Source of the DNA: Zhengitettix transpicula
Taxonomy: Eukaryota > Arthropoda > Insecta > Orthoptera > Tetrigidae
Direction of reading: 5' to 3'
Assembly: GCA_037074705.1 (NCBI GenBank)
Contig: CM073591.1
Coordinates: forward strand, 75,312,532 to 75,376,531
DNA: 64,000 nt
Under the pieces are notes generated by a model. That model was not told the origin of the DNA. It ran no database searches and worked only from the letters and a program-made list of their open reading frames with translations. Shown piece after piece: positions 1 to 11,449 of this stretch (the first letter of the stretch is position 1; each line of letters begins with the position of its first letter). Both the position numbers and the translations under genes were made by a program.

Positions 1-1640
1 TCTCCTCCAAGAACGCGCAAGAACTGACTATTTATCTTCCCTTCCAACACCCACCCTTTCGGGTTAAATCGGCAATTAAAAATATTTATCCGAAGTAAAC
101 TCACTGACATCCATAACCTTCGATTTGACTCCAAACTCGGTTGTATTCGCGTTATTTTTCTGTAAAGCAACTCCACCCCAAACCCTAAGGGTGCCCTTTT
201 CCCAGGGCGTAGGAGATGAATATTATATTCAGATAACATCGGTAGAAACACAATCAATATCTTTGACCCCGAAAATATTTATCCAAATCTAATACCTGCA
301 GTTTCAGCATGTTTAAGTATTTCAACCCCCGTCCACCCCCGCTTCTAGGGTTGGTAGACGCGTCTCACCCCGACAGTGTTGTTTTCCTGGTCGCAAAGAA
401 CCCGTGTACGAAATGTGGTGAAATTTGCTCTACCGGTGTAGATTTGTATAACTAACATACAAATATAAAAAAAAAAAAACATAAGATATAAAAGCTTTTT
501 AAAAGAGTATAAAAAGCAATGGTTCTGAAACACTTTTATTTTTGACTAAACGTCGTTATTAATGGAAACAACATCGATTAAAATAGTATGAACAACACCA
601 CCCCTAAATCTGCTACTTTCCCGTGGTGGAAAGGGTTGAATTTTTACTCATATCACATCGGTAGAAATACTATCAATCTAGTTTACCCATAAACACATAA
701 TATTTTGGCAGTTTTAGAATAATAGACAATTCTCACCCCCAGCCCTAAGCAAGCTCACCACTAATGTCTAAAGGGATTTATATTTTCAACAACACCCGTT
801 GAAATAGTATTCACGTAATTCTCCTCCAAGAACGCGCAAGAACTGACTATTTATCTTCCCTTCCAACCCCCACCCTTTCGGGTTAAATGGGCAATTAAAA
901 ATATTTATCCGAAGTAAACTCACTGACATCCATAACCTTCGATTTGACTCCAAACTCGGTTGTATTCGCGTTATTTTTCTGTAAAGCAACTCCACCCCAA
1001 ACCCTAAGGGTGTCCTTTTCCCAGGGCGTAGGAGATGAATATTATATTCAGATAACATCGGTAGAAACACAATCAATATCTTTGACCCCGAAAATATTTA
1101 TCCAAATCTAATACCTGCTGTTTTAGCATGTTTAAGTATTTCAACCCCCGTCCACCCCCGCTTCTGGGGTTGGTAGACGCGTCTCACCCCGACGGTGTTT
1201 GTTTCCTGGTCGTAAAGAACACGTGTACGAAATTTGGTGAAATTTGCTCCAGCGGTGTATATTTGTACTCTCCACCCCAAACGCTAGGGGTGCTCTTTCC
1301 CCAGGGTGTAGAGGTTGAAAATTATATTCAGATATCATTAGTGGAAAGACTATAAATACCTTTGACCCCTAAAAATATTTATCCGACTGAAATATCGACT
1401 GTTTTAGCATGTTCAAATATTTCCACCCCCGTCCACCCCCGCTTCTGGGGGTGGTAGGCGCGTCTCACCCCGACAGTGTTGTTTTCCTGGTCGCAAAGAA
1501 CACGTGTACGAAATTTGGTGAAATTTGATCCACCGGTATAGATTTGTATTCTCCACCCCAAACTCTAAGGGTGCCCTTTTCCCAGGGTGTAGGGGATGAA
1601 AATTATATTCAGAAAACATCGGTAGAAACACCATCAATAT

Positions 1641-2060
1641 CTTGGACCCCTAAAAATTATTATCCGACTAAAATATCGGCTTTTTTAGCATGTTTAAATA
1701 TTTCAACCCCCGTGCACCCCCGCTTCTGGGGGTGGTAGACATGTCTCACCCCGACAGTGTTTGTTTCCTGGTCGTAAATATCTTGGACCCCTAAAAATTA
1801 TTATCCGACTAAAATATCGGCTTTTTTAGCATGTTTAAATATTTCAACCCCCGTGCACCCCCGCTTCTGGGGGTGGTAGACATGTCTCACCCCGACAGTG
1901 TTTGTTTCCTGGTCGTAAATATCTTGGACCCCTAAAAATTATTATCCGACTAAAATATCGGCTTTTTTAGCATGTTTAAATATTTCAACCCCCGTGCACC
2001 CCCGCTTCTGGGGGTGGTAGACATGTCTCACCCCGACAGTGTTTGTTTCCTGGTCGTAAA
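1641..2060. repeat. Identical 141-bp triplication within the array
   Basis: The segment beginning CTTGGACCCCTAAAAATTAT starts at 1641, 1782 and 1923, an exact 141-bp period, and I find no differences over about 138 bp. Neighbouring 280-bp units have diverged clearly more, so this step is recent, or is an assembly artefact. Confidence 0.85.
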
Positions 2061-2112
2061 GAACACGTGTACGAAATTTGGTGAAATTTGCTCTAACGGT
2101 GTAGATTTGTAT

Positions 2113-2212
2113 AACGAACATACAAATATACAAACATACAAACATACAAACATACAAACAAACAAACAAACATACAAACAAACATACAAACAAACATACA
2201 AACATACATACA
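2113..2212 (+). repeat. (ACAAACAT)n-type microsatellite tail
   Basis: About 100 bp of ACATACAA and AACAAACA repeats follow the last array unit. An abortive version lies at about 449-480 behind the first unit, ending in a poly-A run. The position suggests a retroelement 3' tail that seeded a microsatellite. Confidence 0.75.
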
Positions 2213-2234
2213 CTCTTTTTTATTTATAAGATTT

Positions 2235-2300
2235 GCAGAACTAAATCCGGAAACGCCGACGTTTCGATGACTTTCATAACCGTCATCGTCATAATTATTA
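2235..2300 (-). repeat. Possible Penelope-like 3' tail motif
   Basis: On the minus strand GACGATGACGG, a short spacer and GTCATCGAAACGTCGG form a hairpin (GATGAC/GTCATC) followed by GAAACG, resembling the 3' tail motif of Penelope-like elements seen elsewhere in the window. No coding remnant lies beside it, so the assignment is weak. Confidence 0.3.
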
Positions 2301-5300
2301 TAATCCCGATCCTTTCACACACTCTTTCCACGACTCTGAAGCGTTTTAGTATACTCTATAATTGCAAATAATATTTACTTTATACTGTCATATCGATGGT
2401 GAAACAAGATTCCACAATATTCTAGCCAAAAATAAATCCTATTTCGTATCCTGAAAATGGAAGTGTCGTTAAGACCTGTTGGAGTATTGGTCACGGTACT
2501 AATACGGATACTTAAATGATTCGACATCATCCTGTTTTTCTGGGATTATTATTCAAATCTTCGTCATTTGTCATTCTCAGAACTTTGCAAGATGACTCGT
2601 CAGACCGTAATTTATTTTTTTACCTGAACCACTTGTCCTTCAGAGTTTGCCTTCCTTAATTTTCACGTGAACGATGATCAACATGCTATTTTACGCACCC
2701 ATTATCGCAAGGTCATTTTCTTCTCTTGATTTTGTAATGCATAGTCTATTCATTCAATGGATACCGTTGAAGGAAATCTGCACCTGAGAGCTTCCAGTCT
2801 CCGCAACAAACAAAATAAAAAAAACCTGCACTAATTCTGTTTCCTGTGCAAAGGATAGGCGTGTACTTCATCGGAGAGATACTAGAAAGTAGCTTTCTTC
2901 ATCGCTTTCTTCACATGGTTCGTGTTAAACATTTATTTTTCAATGTGGGTGGGTAGAGAAGATCAAGAAAATAATTTATGATTGGTATTCCAAATAACTG
3001 CTATTAATATTCCTTCACTTCCAAGTTATACAAAATATACCTTCAATCTCTAAAATCCTAAAGCCTTGAGAACACGAGGAAAGACAGATTCATTCATTAT
3101 TTATATATATTGTAGTAATCGGTTTGTTTACTCACCAGTTTTGGGACAACCAATGCGACGAGTCTATGCCGATACTTTATTTCCATAATGAAGAATAATT
3201 TCTGAATCTAGCGAAGGTGTAGGAAACCTTGTGGGTTCAGATTATTTTATCAAGTAACCAAACTTTGATGATTTTATTAATTTATTGATAGAGACATGGA
3301 ACTTAAATTACTCAGGCGTGGTTTCGTCCTACACGACCTGTGGCATTAAAGTTCACTTTTGTATTATACACTTTTTAAGCTCTCCATGCCTCGCACCAAG
3401 CGAGCACGTGTTTTGAGATTTACGAGTCTCAGCGATACCCGTTCGCGGAGAAGCCAAAATGCGGACTAATTTTACAAGCACAAACAATGCCAATCGCGCT
3501 CCAGTCCCGATAGTTGAGAATATAACCGCCAAAGGAGAACAGCAATACATAAAATTCTTAACAACTTATCCAAATTAGACGTCCATCAACGTACACACCA
3601 TTTGACATGTTACAATATTATACAATATTATATATATATATATATCGTTGAATAATAATGAAACCAATGATTGGAATAAAGGGGCTAATCATCCTAACTA
3701 TAATTTCTTCAAATTATAGGGAAAATCTCAGAGACGTTAAATGAAAATGTGACATTATAGGACCTACAATTTTAACGACGATTGTAAAAGTCAGAAAGCT
3801 TTTGGCCAGCAGTTCAAAATCTCGGAGTAGCAATTATCGAACGGTCCATTTACCATAATAGACAAAATCCAAGCGGAAGGGATGGTTATAAATGTGACAT
3901 GGACGTCGAAGAGACACGTGTGAGAAAAATATATGCAAATTTTAATGAAGTCAAATGATGTGTAGGATGTCAAATATTAAGGAAGATTAAGATTTATTTA
4001 TTGATTCCAGCCCTCTATTGAGCAATTAGTCAGATAATTATTGCATACAACAATCACAACAATGAAGTACACGTGAAAATAAATAAATAACGAGCAGATA
4101 TACACGCACAAAAGTAAGAACAACACACATAAAGCATATAAAAATATAAGTACAATATAATAAATATGCAATTGAAAAAAATATATAAAATAGACCATTT
4201 AAAAATGGAAAAACAAATTAAACTAAATAAATACGGGAGTCAAATAATTTATACATTAGCAAGAAAAGAAAATATTGTAATATAAAATTTTGAAAATAAT
4301 CAACTTGATGAGTTTTAAATTAATATTGTACTATTCTTATTATTTAATTTTTCACAGAAGCACACCAAAAAATTCACAGTTATCACTCATATCATCATTG
4401 GGAGATATGAAATAAAGGTGTCGTCAGACGACTTCAAGTCACGTAGTGTGAAGGAGAAAGAGAGAGAAAGAAAAGAAAATTCAAATTTGTAAAGTATAAA
4501 TACTTATCATTTAGATCTTGATCATTCCAGTACTTTTGAAGGTAAATTGATGTTTAAAATAATAGGAAATAGAGTATTGACGAATGAAATTTGTAAATAA
4601 AATTGAGAATATCGGGTCATGACTGTGAGCTAAGTCAGAATGCCCAGATAAGGGCTTATTTGGTAATGCTGAGTCATGACTCGACTTTCTGCATCTGAAT
4701 CAGGTTGTGAAATAATCAACTGTATATATCAAGCATAAAGTTCACGCTCTTATTAAAGTAGAACATTAAACGGTTTATAACAGGAGTAAAATACTACGCT
4801 GAGAAAATAACACAGGAGAGTTTATTCCCCGTTGATAAAGAGACGAATATCTACTGAAATAAAGAAAAAGTATCTGAGAGATTCGTACCAAATTACAAAA
4901 TATTAAAATTCAACTTGAATAGTAAAAATTAATATTTCTATGATAATAACTTAATTGTAAATGCTTAACGTTTTTTTTCTAACATAAATATATAACACAG
5001 ATGAACCTTGACCGTTTATCATCGTTCTGGCATTCGTTGGACCACGACAAAGCTTGGAACTTCCATTCCATAAATAAATGTTCTCAAATTTTTGTTTAGT
5101 TAAAATCCGCGCAATAAGTATTTGTGTCACCACTACGCAAACTGATCTAAAAATGTGGTGGAGGGTCTTATGTCACCATCAGATTCTGGGTCGCTTAAGA
5201 AAGCAGATCTGGATCAACATGCGCGAGGTGCCTCTGGCACTAGCGACATATGAGACCAAAAACGTGTTTTTGTGATATAATAAAAGGAAATATTCTATTT

Positions 5301-6020
5301 CAGGCCTGTATGTAAACAACTGAGACCGTATAGAATTTACGTTTAGTGCTATTTCCGTATCACTCGTACCATGAAAAACTCAACGCTTATATATCTGAAA
5401 TTTTTAAACATTTAAAAAAAATGTTAGCTGCTAAAAACGTTAAGGTCACCGCCCTGTTTTGAAACATTTATTTATATTAAAATAAATTCTTTGCATTCTG
5501 TTTATATTCGCTTCAACTTATATCTAAATATATTTCCCGATAGGATAATTGTTTATGTGCTTAAATTTTTAGAATTTATTTCTTTACTAATTACGTTTTC
5601 TTCCGTATCTAAAACAATCCCGTCACCAATTTTAACTGTATTTCAACTTTCCACCATGGTAAAGTCATAATATCAATATACGTTACACTGAATTGTTTAT
5701 TGTTTAGTCTCAATATATTTAATAAGTCTCTTTTTTTGTTAAGTGTTTTACTGATAATAAATTGAATTATTATGCCTGATGGTGGTTACTAGGTTCATCT
5801 GTATTTTTGATTAATTAAACACGTCATAAAAAAGAGGACTGCTTCTTGGTTTATTAAATATATCGTGATAATATCTTTATCAAATAGCCACAACTGTAAT
5901 ACAAATTTTTATCGTCTTTTTATTTTATTTGGAAAACCGGTAGCGAATGAAACAACTGTCAGGCGATTAATGAAAATGGTTGGTGAAGCAAGTTTCAGTA
6001 TTCTTCTCATCAATGGGTCT
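2301..6020. other. AT-rich intergenic DNA, nothing recognised
   Basis: No gene, RNA or element is recognisable. Only short chance open frames (60-93 residues) occur, and a (TA)n tract lies near 3,631-3,645. Confidence 0.6.
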
Positions 6021-6420
6021 ACGAGGGCTATTCTCTCGCAGGCAGAACCTTGTAGGAGAGATACGAAGGGGCTATCTTTGGGGATTCCAATTGGAATAGT
6101 CGGCCAGCTGCCTCCTAAACTGGTCGAGGCACTGAGAATGGAATGATGCGTCCCCACAGCAAACTCCTCTCCCGCTATCGGGAGGGCGTGGGACAAGTAC
6201 CCAATGGCCGACCTACCTGATGCATGTTTTTCTAGGGTTTTCCCTGCATTCTTTAGGCGAATGCCGGGTAGGATCCTTAAAATATAGCCCGGGGGCCCTA
6301 GTTAACCCTTGGCTACCTTCCTCTACCCTTCCGCATCCCCCTTTCAAATCCCTTCCTATGCTATTAAAGGGGAGTTTCCCAACGTGGATTACCCTCATGT
6401 AGCCTGTTGCCGTAAAAAAA
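6021..6420 (+). mobile_element. SINE-like element SLE copy A (internally deleted)
   Basis: This copy begins with one 5' hairpin unit (ACGAGGGCTATTCTCTCGCA), then jumps from GGGGAT into ATTCCAATTGGAATAG, omitting about 100-150 bp present in fuller copies; the right deletion border lies in hairpin H3. The 3' half is intact and ends CCTCATGTAGCCTGTTGCC and poly-A (3'-subfamily 1). Imperfect flanking repeats (CTTCTCATCAATG before, CTTCTGAATCAAT after) may be an old target-site duplication. Confidence 0.8.
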
Positions 6421-8677
6421 CCTTCTGAATCAATAGCATCTAATTTCTTGTTCATTTTTTCGGTGCTTTAAAAAATGATGCAGTCGTCATAAAATTGCTT
6501 TTGGACATAAAATAAGAGAACGTTTGTCCATGAGTTAAAGAAGTAATGGGAGAATTATCCTTTTGGCGTCCCATTGTGGATTTTATTCGAAAACGAATGT
6601 TGCTGTGGTAAAAAGAAATTAGATATGTGAAAAACAAAGATAACGGGTGTGACAAAGTCGATAAGAAAGGAATTGAAGGTGATGAAAATGCCTGAGTTAG
6701 AAGAAGGTAATGTTTAAATTCATCATAATAGAACGGGATTTATTTTGGTGCGATGGAAAACGTAAATCAGTATTATTGGAAGTGGATAGAAAGTCTTTTA
6801 AGGCTGTAAAACTCACAATTTTGGAGACTAAATTTGTCGACATATTTTGAAGGGAAATAAATATCTCAGCTAAGAGTTTCTCTGTCACCAAGTCCGATAA
6901 AGCTAGAAATTTAAATTTGAAGAAACTAATGCAAAACTCGTCTTATCAGAAGCATTGTATTTATTATTTTACTCGTAGTATCCACAGCTCCTTTAAGAAA
7001 TGGTCAAATCACACTATTCTCTTTCCCATATACTTATTATATATAGTTCACGGCCATAAAATTTTATTTAAGCTGAATATAGGTTTGAGATATCTATCTA
7101 TGAGATATATCACTAGCCACACCAGTTGAAATCACGATAGGACTATTTCGAAAGGTCCCAGCGATCTAAACATAATCTTAATGTGTTGTCATGCCATATA
7201 TCGTTGTGATCCGAAAGAATTTGGAAATAACAACTAACCTGATTTCGAAAAATAATGATAAATGTAAATACACGAAGACATATCAGCAAAGATTGGGCTT
7301 GACCATTAGTTTCCCAAAGCCATCGTGAATTCTGCCAACATTTTCTTTTGTAGCAGTATTCCGCAGATTGTGACTCCTCTTCCAGTTATTGTGCTGTGTG
7401 TTACAGCTTCAAATGGGCTATATGTGGTTCTGTGTCGTGGCATTCTCAAGAAGGTGCTAGTAGGCCCTCCCTTACTTACCCGGAGAGAGACTGGGCTGGA
7501 CTTACACCAGACGCTAATGTAAGTTGCTGAAGATCACGCCATCGTGTAAGCTCATCATTCTCACCATAGGACAGAGATAAGATGGTTCACGAGTGACCCA
7601 GCATCCAAATTCAACAACAGGGCATTTTCCTCGCGGCACATCTGTTTCCATTTTTCTCGCGTCAGACCAACGGTTCCATTTCGCTGTCATTTGGTTTTTC
7701 CGTATATGATTAAGTGCCACATTATGCACGTGTTTTTTTTATTCCTCTTTCCATCCGTCATGTTTCGTTAGGCTAATGCTACCTAATCTCATGAATGTGA
7801 GGAGCTTACAAATTGTGGTTGTTCATGTGAGAAACGAGTGCTGCCACCTGCAGGATTTCCAGGCACCTCGCGGCTTAAGCCAACGTCATCAGATGGCGCG
7901 CTAATCACTTCAGTCGCGTGGCTCGTGTCCACCGTGAAACTAAACGGTTCAATTAAATTATTTTTTGGACTATACGCTGTCCAATTTGCTCGGTAATAGG
8001 TTTTGAAAGCAAAATTAACAACGTAGAATGTGATCAAGTAGATTAGTTGATGTGAAAAAATTATAACCGTTAGTGAGAAGGAAGGATATAAAGTTTAGGT
8101 TTCCAATAATTAATTCCAGCTAATGAAATATCAAAGGAAAGATATACATCTCTGGGCTGATAGACAGAAATATGAAGTCACGTTTGTTGTTTCCTCACTC
8201 CTTTTTTACGTTATTATACTTTGAAGACGAATAGAGATTTATTATTCTCGAAAAATCGTTCAATATTTCTCTCATTTTACATTTAGCATATAATTACGTG
8301 TAATATTACTATAATATCAACAAAACGATTCGTCTGATTGAAGAAAAGATCTCTTTAATAATTAATTTTAAAATTTAAAAGTGTTAGTGAAATGATAGCG
8401 ATATTATTAGTAAACGTCAATAAGTCAACGTTAGACTATTAAGTTGCTTCTTCGTATCAGGAGAAGAAAAAGCGTGAAAAGCTGTTAAAACAGATATTCG
8501 TGCAGTTATAAAAGATTGCGTTTTAAAAGTTTCACCACGGTAGCTACGATCGAATCTTTACCATCATTTCTAACAACGAAGCAGCTGTATGGACCTCCGT
8601 TTTGGATGATGAACGTTCAGGACTTCAAGCAACCCGTGAGACCGATTACAAAAATCGTATAAATCAATTAATTATAG
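6421..8677. other. Intergenic DNA with a moderately GC-rich block, no recognised gene
   Basis: Positions about 7,320-7,960 are less AT-rich and hold short open frames on both strands (for example 7325-7522 plus, 7514-7729 minus, 7789-8037 minus). None resembles a family I know and none has supporting splice or promoter signals. They could be decayed element sequence or an unrecognised exon. Confidence 0.5.
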
Positions 8678-9210
8678 AAAGATGGCCGTTGGAAGGTACA
8701 CGCGCTTCTTGAGATTGAAAAGACTTCGATAGATCACGTCGACAACATTTTACACGAATATTTGTATATGAAAAAGCTGTAGCGATGGCTGCCGGGAATG
8801 CTAACCATTGACCAGAAAAGCATTCGAATGGACATTTCTCAAATTGTGTCTCGGTCTTTCCAAACGATATTGTACTGCTTTGTAGCTATGTTTCATTACC
8901 GGTGAGGGAACGTGGAACCATTATTACAGCCTGAGCAAAAACTCTTCCACCAGTGAAAAAAGTCATGGCCACTTTGTTATAGTGTGCTCATAGTGTGGTT
9001 CTCGAAGGCTGTCACAAAAAAAGATTAAACAATCACCGGAAAACCTTAGACTACACTGTTGGAGCAATTGACGGAAGCCGTTGGGACCAAACGTCCTCAT
9101 TTGGCCAAGACAACCTACGCAGTATCAGTTGTTGCGGCAAAACTCTACGAAGTGAGCTTAGATTTATTCCATCTTATCCGCATTTTTTATTTCAAAAGAA
9201 TGAATACTTG
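8678..9210 (+). pseudogene. Mariner-type transposase fossil
   Basis: Conceptual translation across several frames gives a mariner transposase order. The helix-turn-helix end reads DNILHEYLYMKKL, stop, RWLPGMLTIDQKSIRMDIS at about 8,740-8,840 (family form: NILHEHLHMKK.SARWVPRLLT..QK..R). ITGEGTWNHYY follows at about 8,895-8,930 (family form V.VDETWIHHY) and LLEQLTEAVGTKRPHLAKTT at about 9,059-9,120 (LL..L..E...KRPHL.K). A stop interrupts at 8780-8782, frames shift at least twice, and the first catalytic Asp is replaced by Gly. The element is dead; terminal inverted repeats were not found by eye. Confidence 0.8.
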
Positions 9211-9402
9211 TGTCTGATGCAAACGTCTATTTTGCGTAGTTTGAAAAATCCTACCATACTTAAAATTAAATTAATCTGACAAAGCTTAAAATAATATTTC
9301 ATTTTTACGTTAGTCTTTAATAATAATGTATAGTTAACAACCTATCAGAAGACATTTTTTATAATTACAAAAATATGTATATTTTACAGCTCTAGTTTTG
9401 AT

Positions 9403-9529
9403 ACTTATTTTTACCAACTTCGTGCTTGGTCTCACTGAAGGTTGCGTCTTGATGTTATAAACGTTTCCTCAGTCTATAAAAGTCAAGAAAAACCTTTCAG
9501 TGAGACCACAGAAAAGGGTAAAAATAATA
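9403..9529. repeat. Inverted repeat with ~40-bp arms
   Basis: The left arm (9403-9442) includes ATTTTTACC and GGTCTCACTGAAGGTT; the right arm (9491-9529) includes AACCTTTCAGTGAGACC and GGTAAAAAT. The arms pair with few mismatches around a loop of about 48 bp. It may be a MITE-like or foldback remnant. Confidence 0.7.
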
Positions 9530-10293
9530 CCGAAGCTAATGCCGTTAGAATTTTTAAAAATTATTTATATTTTTTTATTCATAAAAAAAGACCATTAATA
9601 TGTAGTTAATAATATACAATAAAATCTGTTAATTAAAAACGACTTCATTAAAAAATAAATCGGTTAGAAAATTTCTTCTGAGACCGCGTTCCTTCCGACC
9701 CACCTTAAGTTGCATACAGCATGTTGTCAAAATTATTTTATAGCGTCAGGGGAGAAAAATCTTCACCGGATCCGTCTGGTCAAGACTTTTTCATCGTGAT
9801 CCTTTCGATTAAGTTTCATAGACAAATTGTCTGAACATCGTTTGAAAGCATTTCTTCTGTTCTTGAATTATTTTAGATTTTTCCTGGTTTTTATTCCACA
9901 ACTACTGAAAATTAATTGGTATTCATTATGCGCAAAATGCAAGTCACCACATCCACAACCGGTCTGCAAAAAAACAGCAGCTCCATAAATATATGCATAT
10001 GGATGCATGTGGGGAAACAGCACATTACCATTTCTGACCTCTAAAGAACACGTGTGCCATATTTCTGCACACGAATAGCAAAATATACATTATACACAGT
10101 TGATTTGTCCTGCTTTCCCGTACCCAAGTGAATATGCCTGTTCTCATCGACATTTCTTTTCATCCTGATAGATACGATATTAGAATTCCGTAAACAGAAG
10201 TCAGTTTTTTTTATTCCTGGAGGGTCCAACCTTGTACTATTTTTCACAAATATATAAAGTTAAATATATAATAGTCAGTAGAGCTGACAATAG

Positions 10294-11060
10294 TGTAGAC
10301 CAGGACGTGTTCTCAATTATCTTTCTGATATTCCTCCAAACCAAAAGAGAGCTGTGGTAAACAATCATGTAGACCGAGCTATATTACTTTCTAACTCCAA
10401 GTTCCATCAACATAACTGAAATATTGTCCGAAACATTTTAATCTCCAATGAGTACCCATTAAATTTTATTATTAAACACATAACCAGCACACTGAACAAA
10501 ATCCAATATCAATCGTCCCCAAACACCTCAAGCCAATTTTTTTCTCGTACTCCCTTATTACAAATTTCTGTATCATATCAAAATATTCAAAGAATATCAA
10601 ATATCCATCATTTACAGATCCACTAATATATTTTCCTACTTGATTAAAAACCACAAGGACACACTTGACACCTACAGCAAACATTGTGTTGTTTACAAAA
10701 TCTCTTGCTCTAATTGTAATTACTGTTACATAGGGCAAACAAAACGTTCCCTTAATACACATATCAAGGAACATATGTCTAATATAAAACTTCCCATTGA
10801 TAAACAATCTGTAGTATCCAAACATAAAATCAATTCTAAACATACATTTGATTGGCAAAATGCTAAGATTTTAGACATTGACACCTGGTAAAATTCCAGA
10901 CTCATATCAGAGAAGCTCCACATTAAATCAAACGTCACAGCTATTAATGTACAAACAGACACAATGGAACTCAATAATTGCTATGAACCCCTTATTATTA
11001 CGCTGAACCTAGGCCCTTCTTTGCTCCTGACGAAATGGAAAAGATCCCAGAAACGTTAAT
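10294..11060 (+). pseudogene. Penelope-like element remnant: RT C-terminus plus GIY-YIG endonuclease
   Basis: From about 10300 one frame reads GRVLNYLSDIPPNQKRAVV, NNHVDRAILLSNSKFHQHN, stop (10417-10419), NIVRNILISNEYPLNFIIKH. This matches the conserved region behind the reverse transcriptase fingers/palm of Penelope-like elements. After a frameshift near a T-run at about 10,533, a second frame reads YRSTNIFSYLIKNHKDTL and then the endonuclease: VVYKISCSNCNYCYIGQTKR with the GIY-YIG-type YKI and YIG parts and paired cysteines, followed by SLNTHIKEHMSN and HTFDWQNAKILDID. A stop at 10889-10891 interrupts; family-like sequence (LISEKLHIKSN, INVQTDTMELNNCYEPLI) continues beyond it. The 3' tail has a hammerhead-like core at 11027-11054. 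The element is inactive, and its RT active site is not in this fragment. Confidence 0.88.
11027..11054 (+). ncRNA. Hammerhead-ribozyme-like core in the PLE 3' tail
   Basis: CTGACGA (11027-11033) and GAAAC (11050-11054) flank a short potential stem II (TGG/CCA). CUGANGA and GAAA are the invariant core segments of hammerhead ribozymes, and Penelope-like elements are known to carry hammerhead motifs at this place. Stem I and a usable cleavage site are not clear, so activity is doubtful. Confidence 0.4.
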
Positions 11061-11115
11061 TGGTATTTATATTATCACGTTTTTGTCTCAATTGGCTATC
11101 TTAGAAAGAAGAAGA

Positions 11116-11448
11116 AGGTGTAGACAGGCTATGTATAGGGTAATCCACATAGTGGCAACTCCCCTCTTATAGCATAGGAAAAGGAGTGAAAGGGGGGATG
11201 CGGAAAGATAGAGCAAGGTAGCCAAGTGTTAACTAGGGCCCCCGGGCTATGGTTTAAAGATCCTACCAGGAAATTCGCCTAAATGTTATACAGATAAAAC
11301 CCTACAAAAACCTGCATTAGGTAGGTCGGGCATTTGGTACTTGTCCCACGCCCTTCCGATGGCGGGAGAGGGGTTTGCTGTGGGGTCTCAGCTTTCCCCT
11401 CGCCGTGCCTTGACCAGTTTAGGAGGCAGTTGGCCGACTATTCCAATC
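11116..11448 (-). mobile_element. SINE-like element SLE copy B, 5'-truncated
   Basis: In element orientation it starts inside the right arm of hairpin H3 (GATTGGAATAGTCGGCC), runs through the conserved TAGCCCGGGGGCCC block and ends ACATAGCCTGTCTACACC (3'-subfamily 2). The expected poly-A end is replaced by CTTCTTC-type sequence. It sits about 55 bp past the hammerhead-like end of the Penelope remnant. Confidence 0.85.
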
Positions 11449-11449
11449 T

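Larger units (their letters stand above)
1..2212. repeat. Complex tandem repeat array, ~280-bp units with internal duplications
   Basis: A unit beginning CCACCCCAAAC starts at 173, 992, 1272 and 1553; spacing is 280 and 281 bp for the last three. The unit contains a C-rich block around CCACCCCCGCTTCTGGGG and a segment near ACGAAATTTGGTGAAATTTG. Positions 1 to about 449 recur from 820 to about 1270 with few changes, so a larger ~819-bp block is duplicated too. Two units end in the same tail context (about 449 and 2113), an A-rich or ACAAACAT-type tail as seen at the 3' ends of many insect non-LTR elements. The several overlapping open frames here are repeat-derived and not genes. Confidence 0.85.

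Noticed and set aside
1942..2229. Frames rich in CLFV or KHTN repeats
   Set aside because: They are translations of the ACAAACAT microsatellite and the array.
10472..10858. 128-codon minus-strand frame
   Set aside because: It is antisense to the Penelope-like endonuclease, whose plus-strand peptides match the family motifs.
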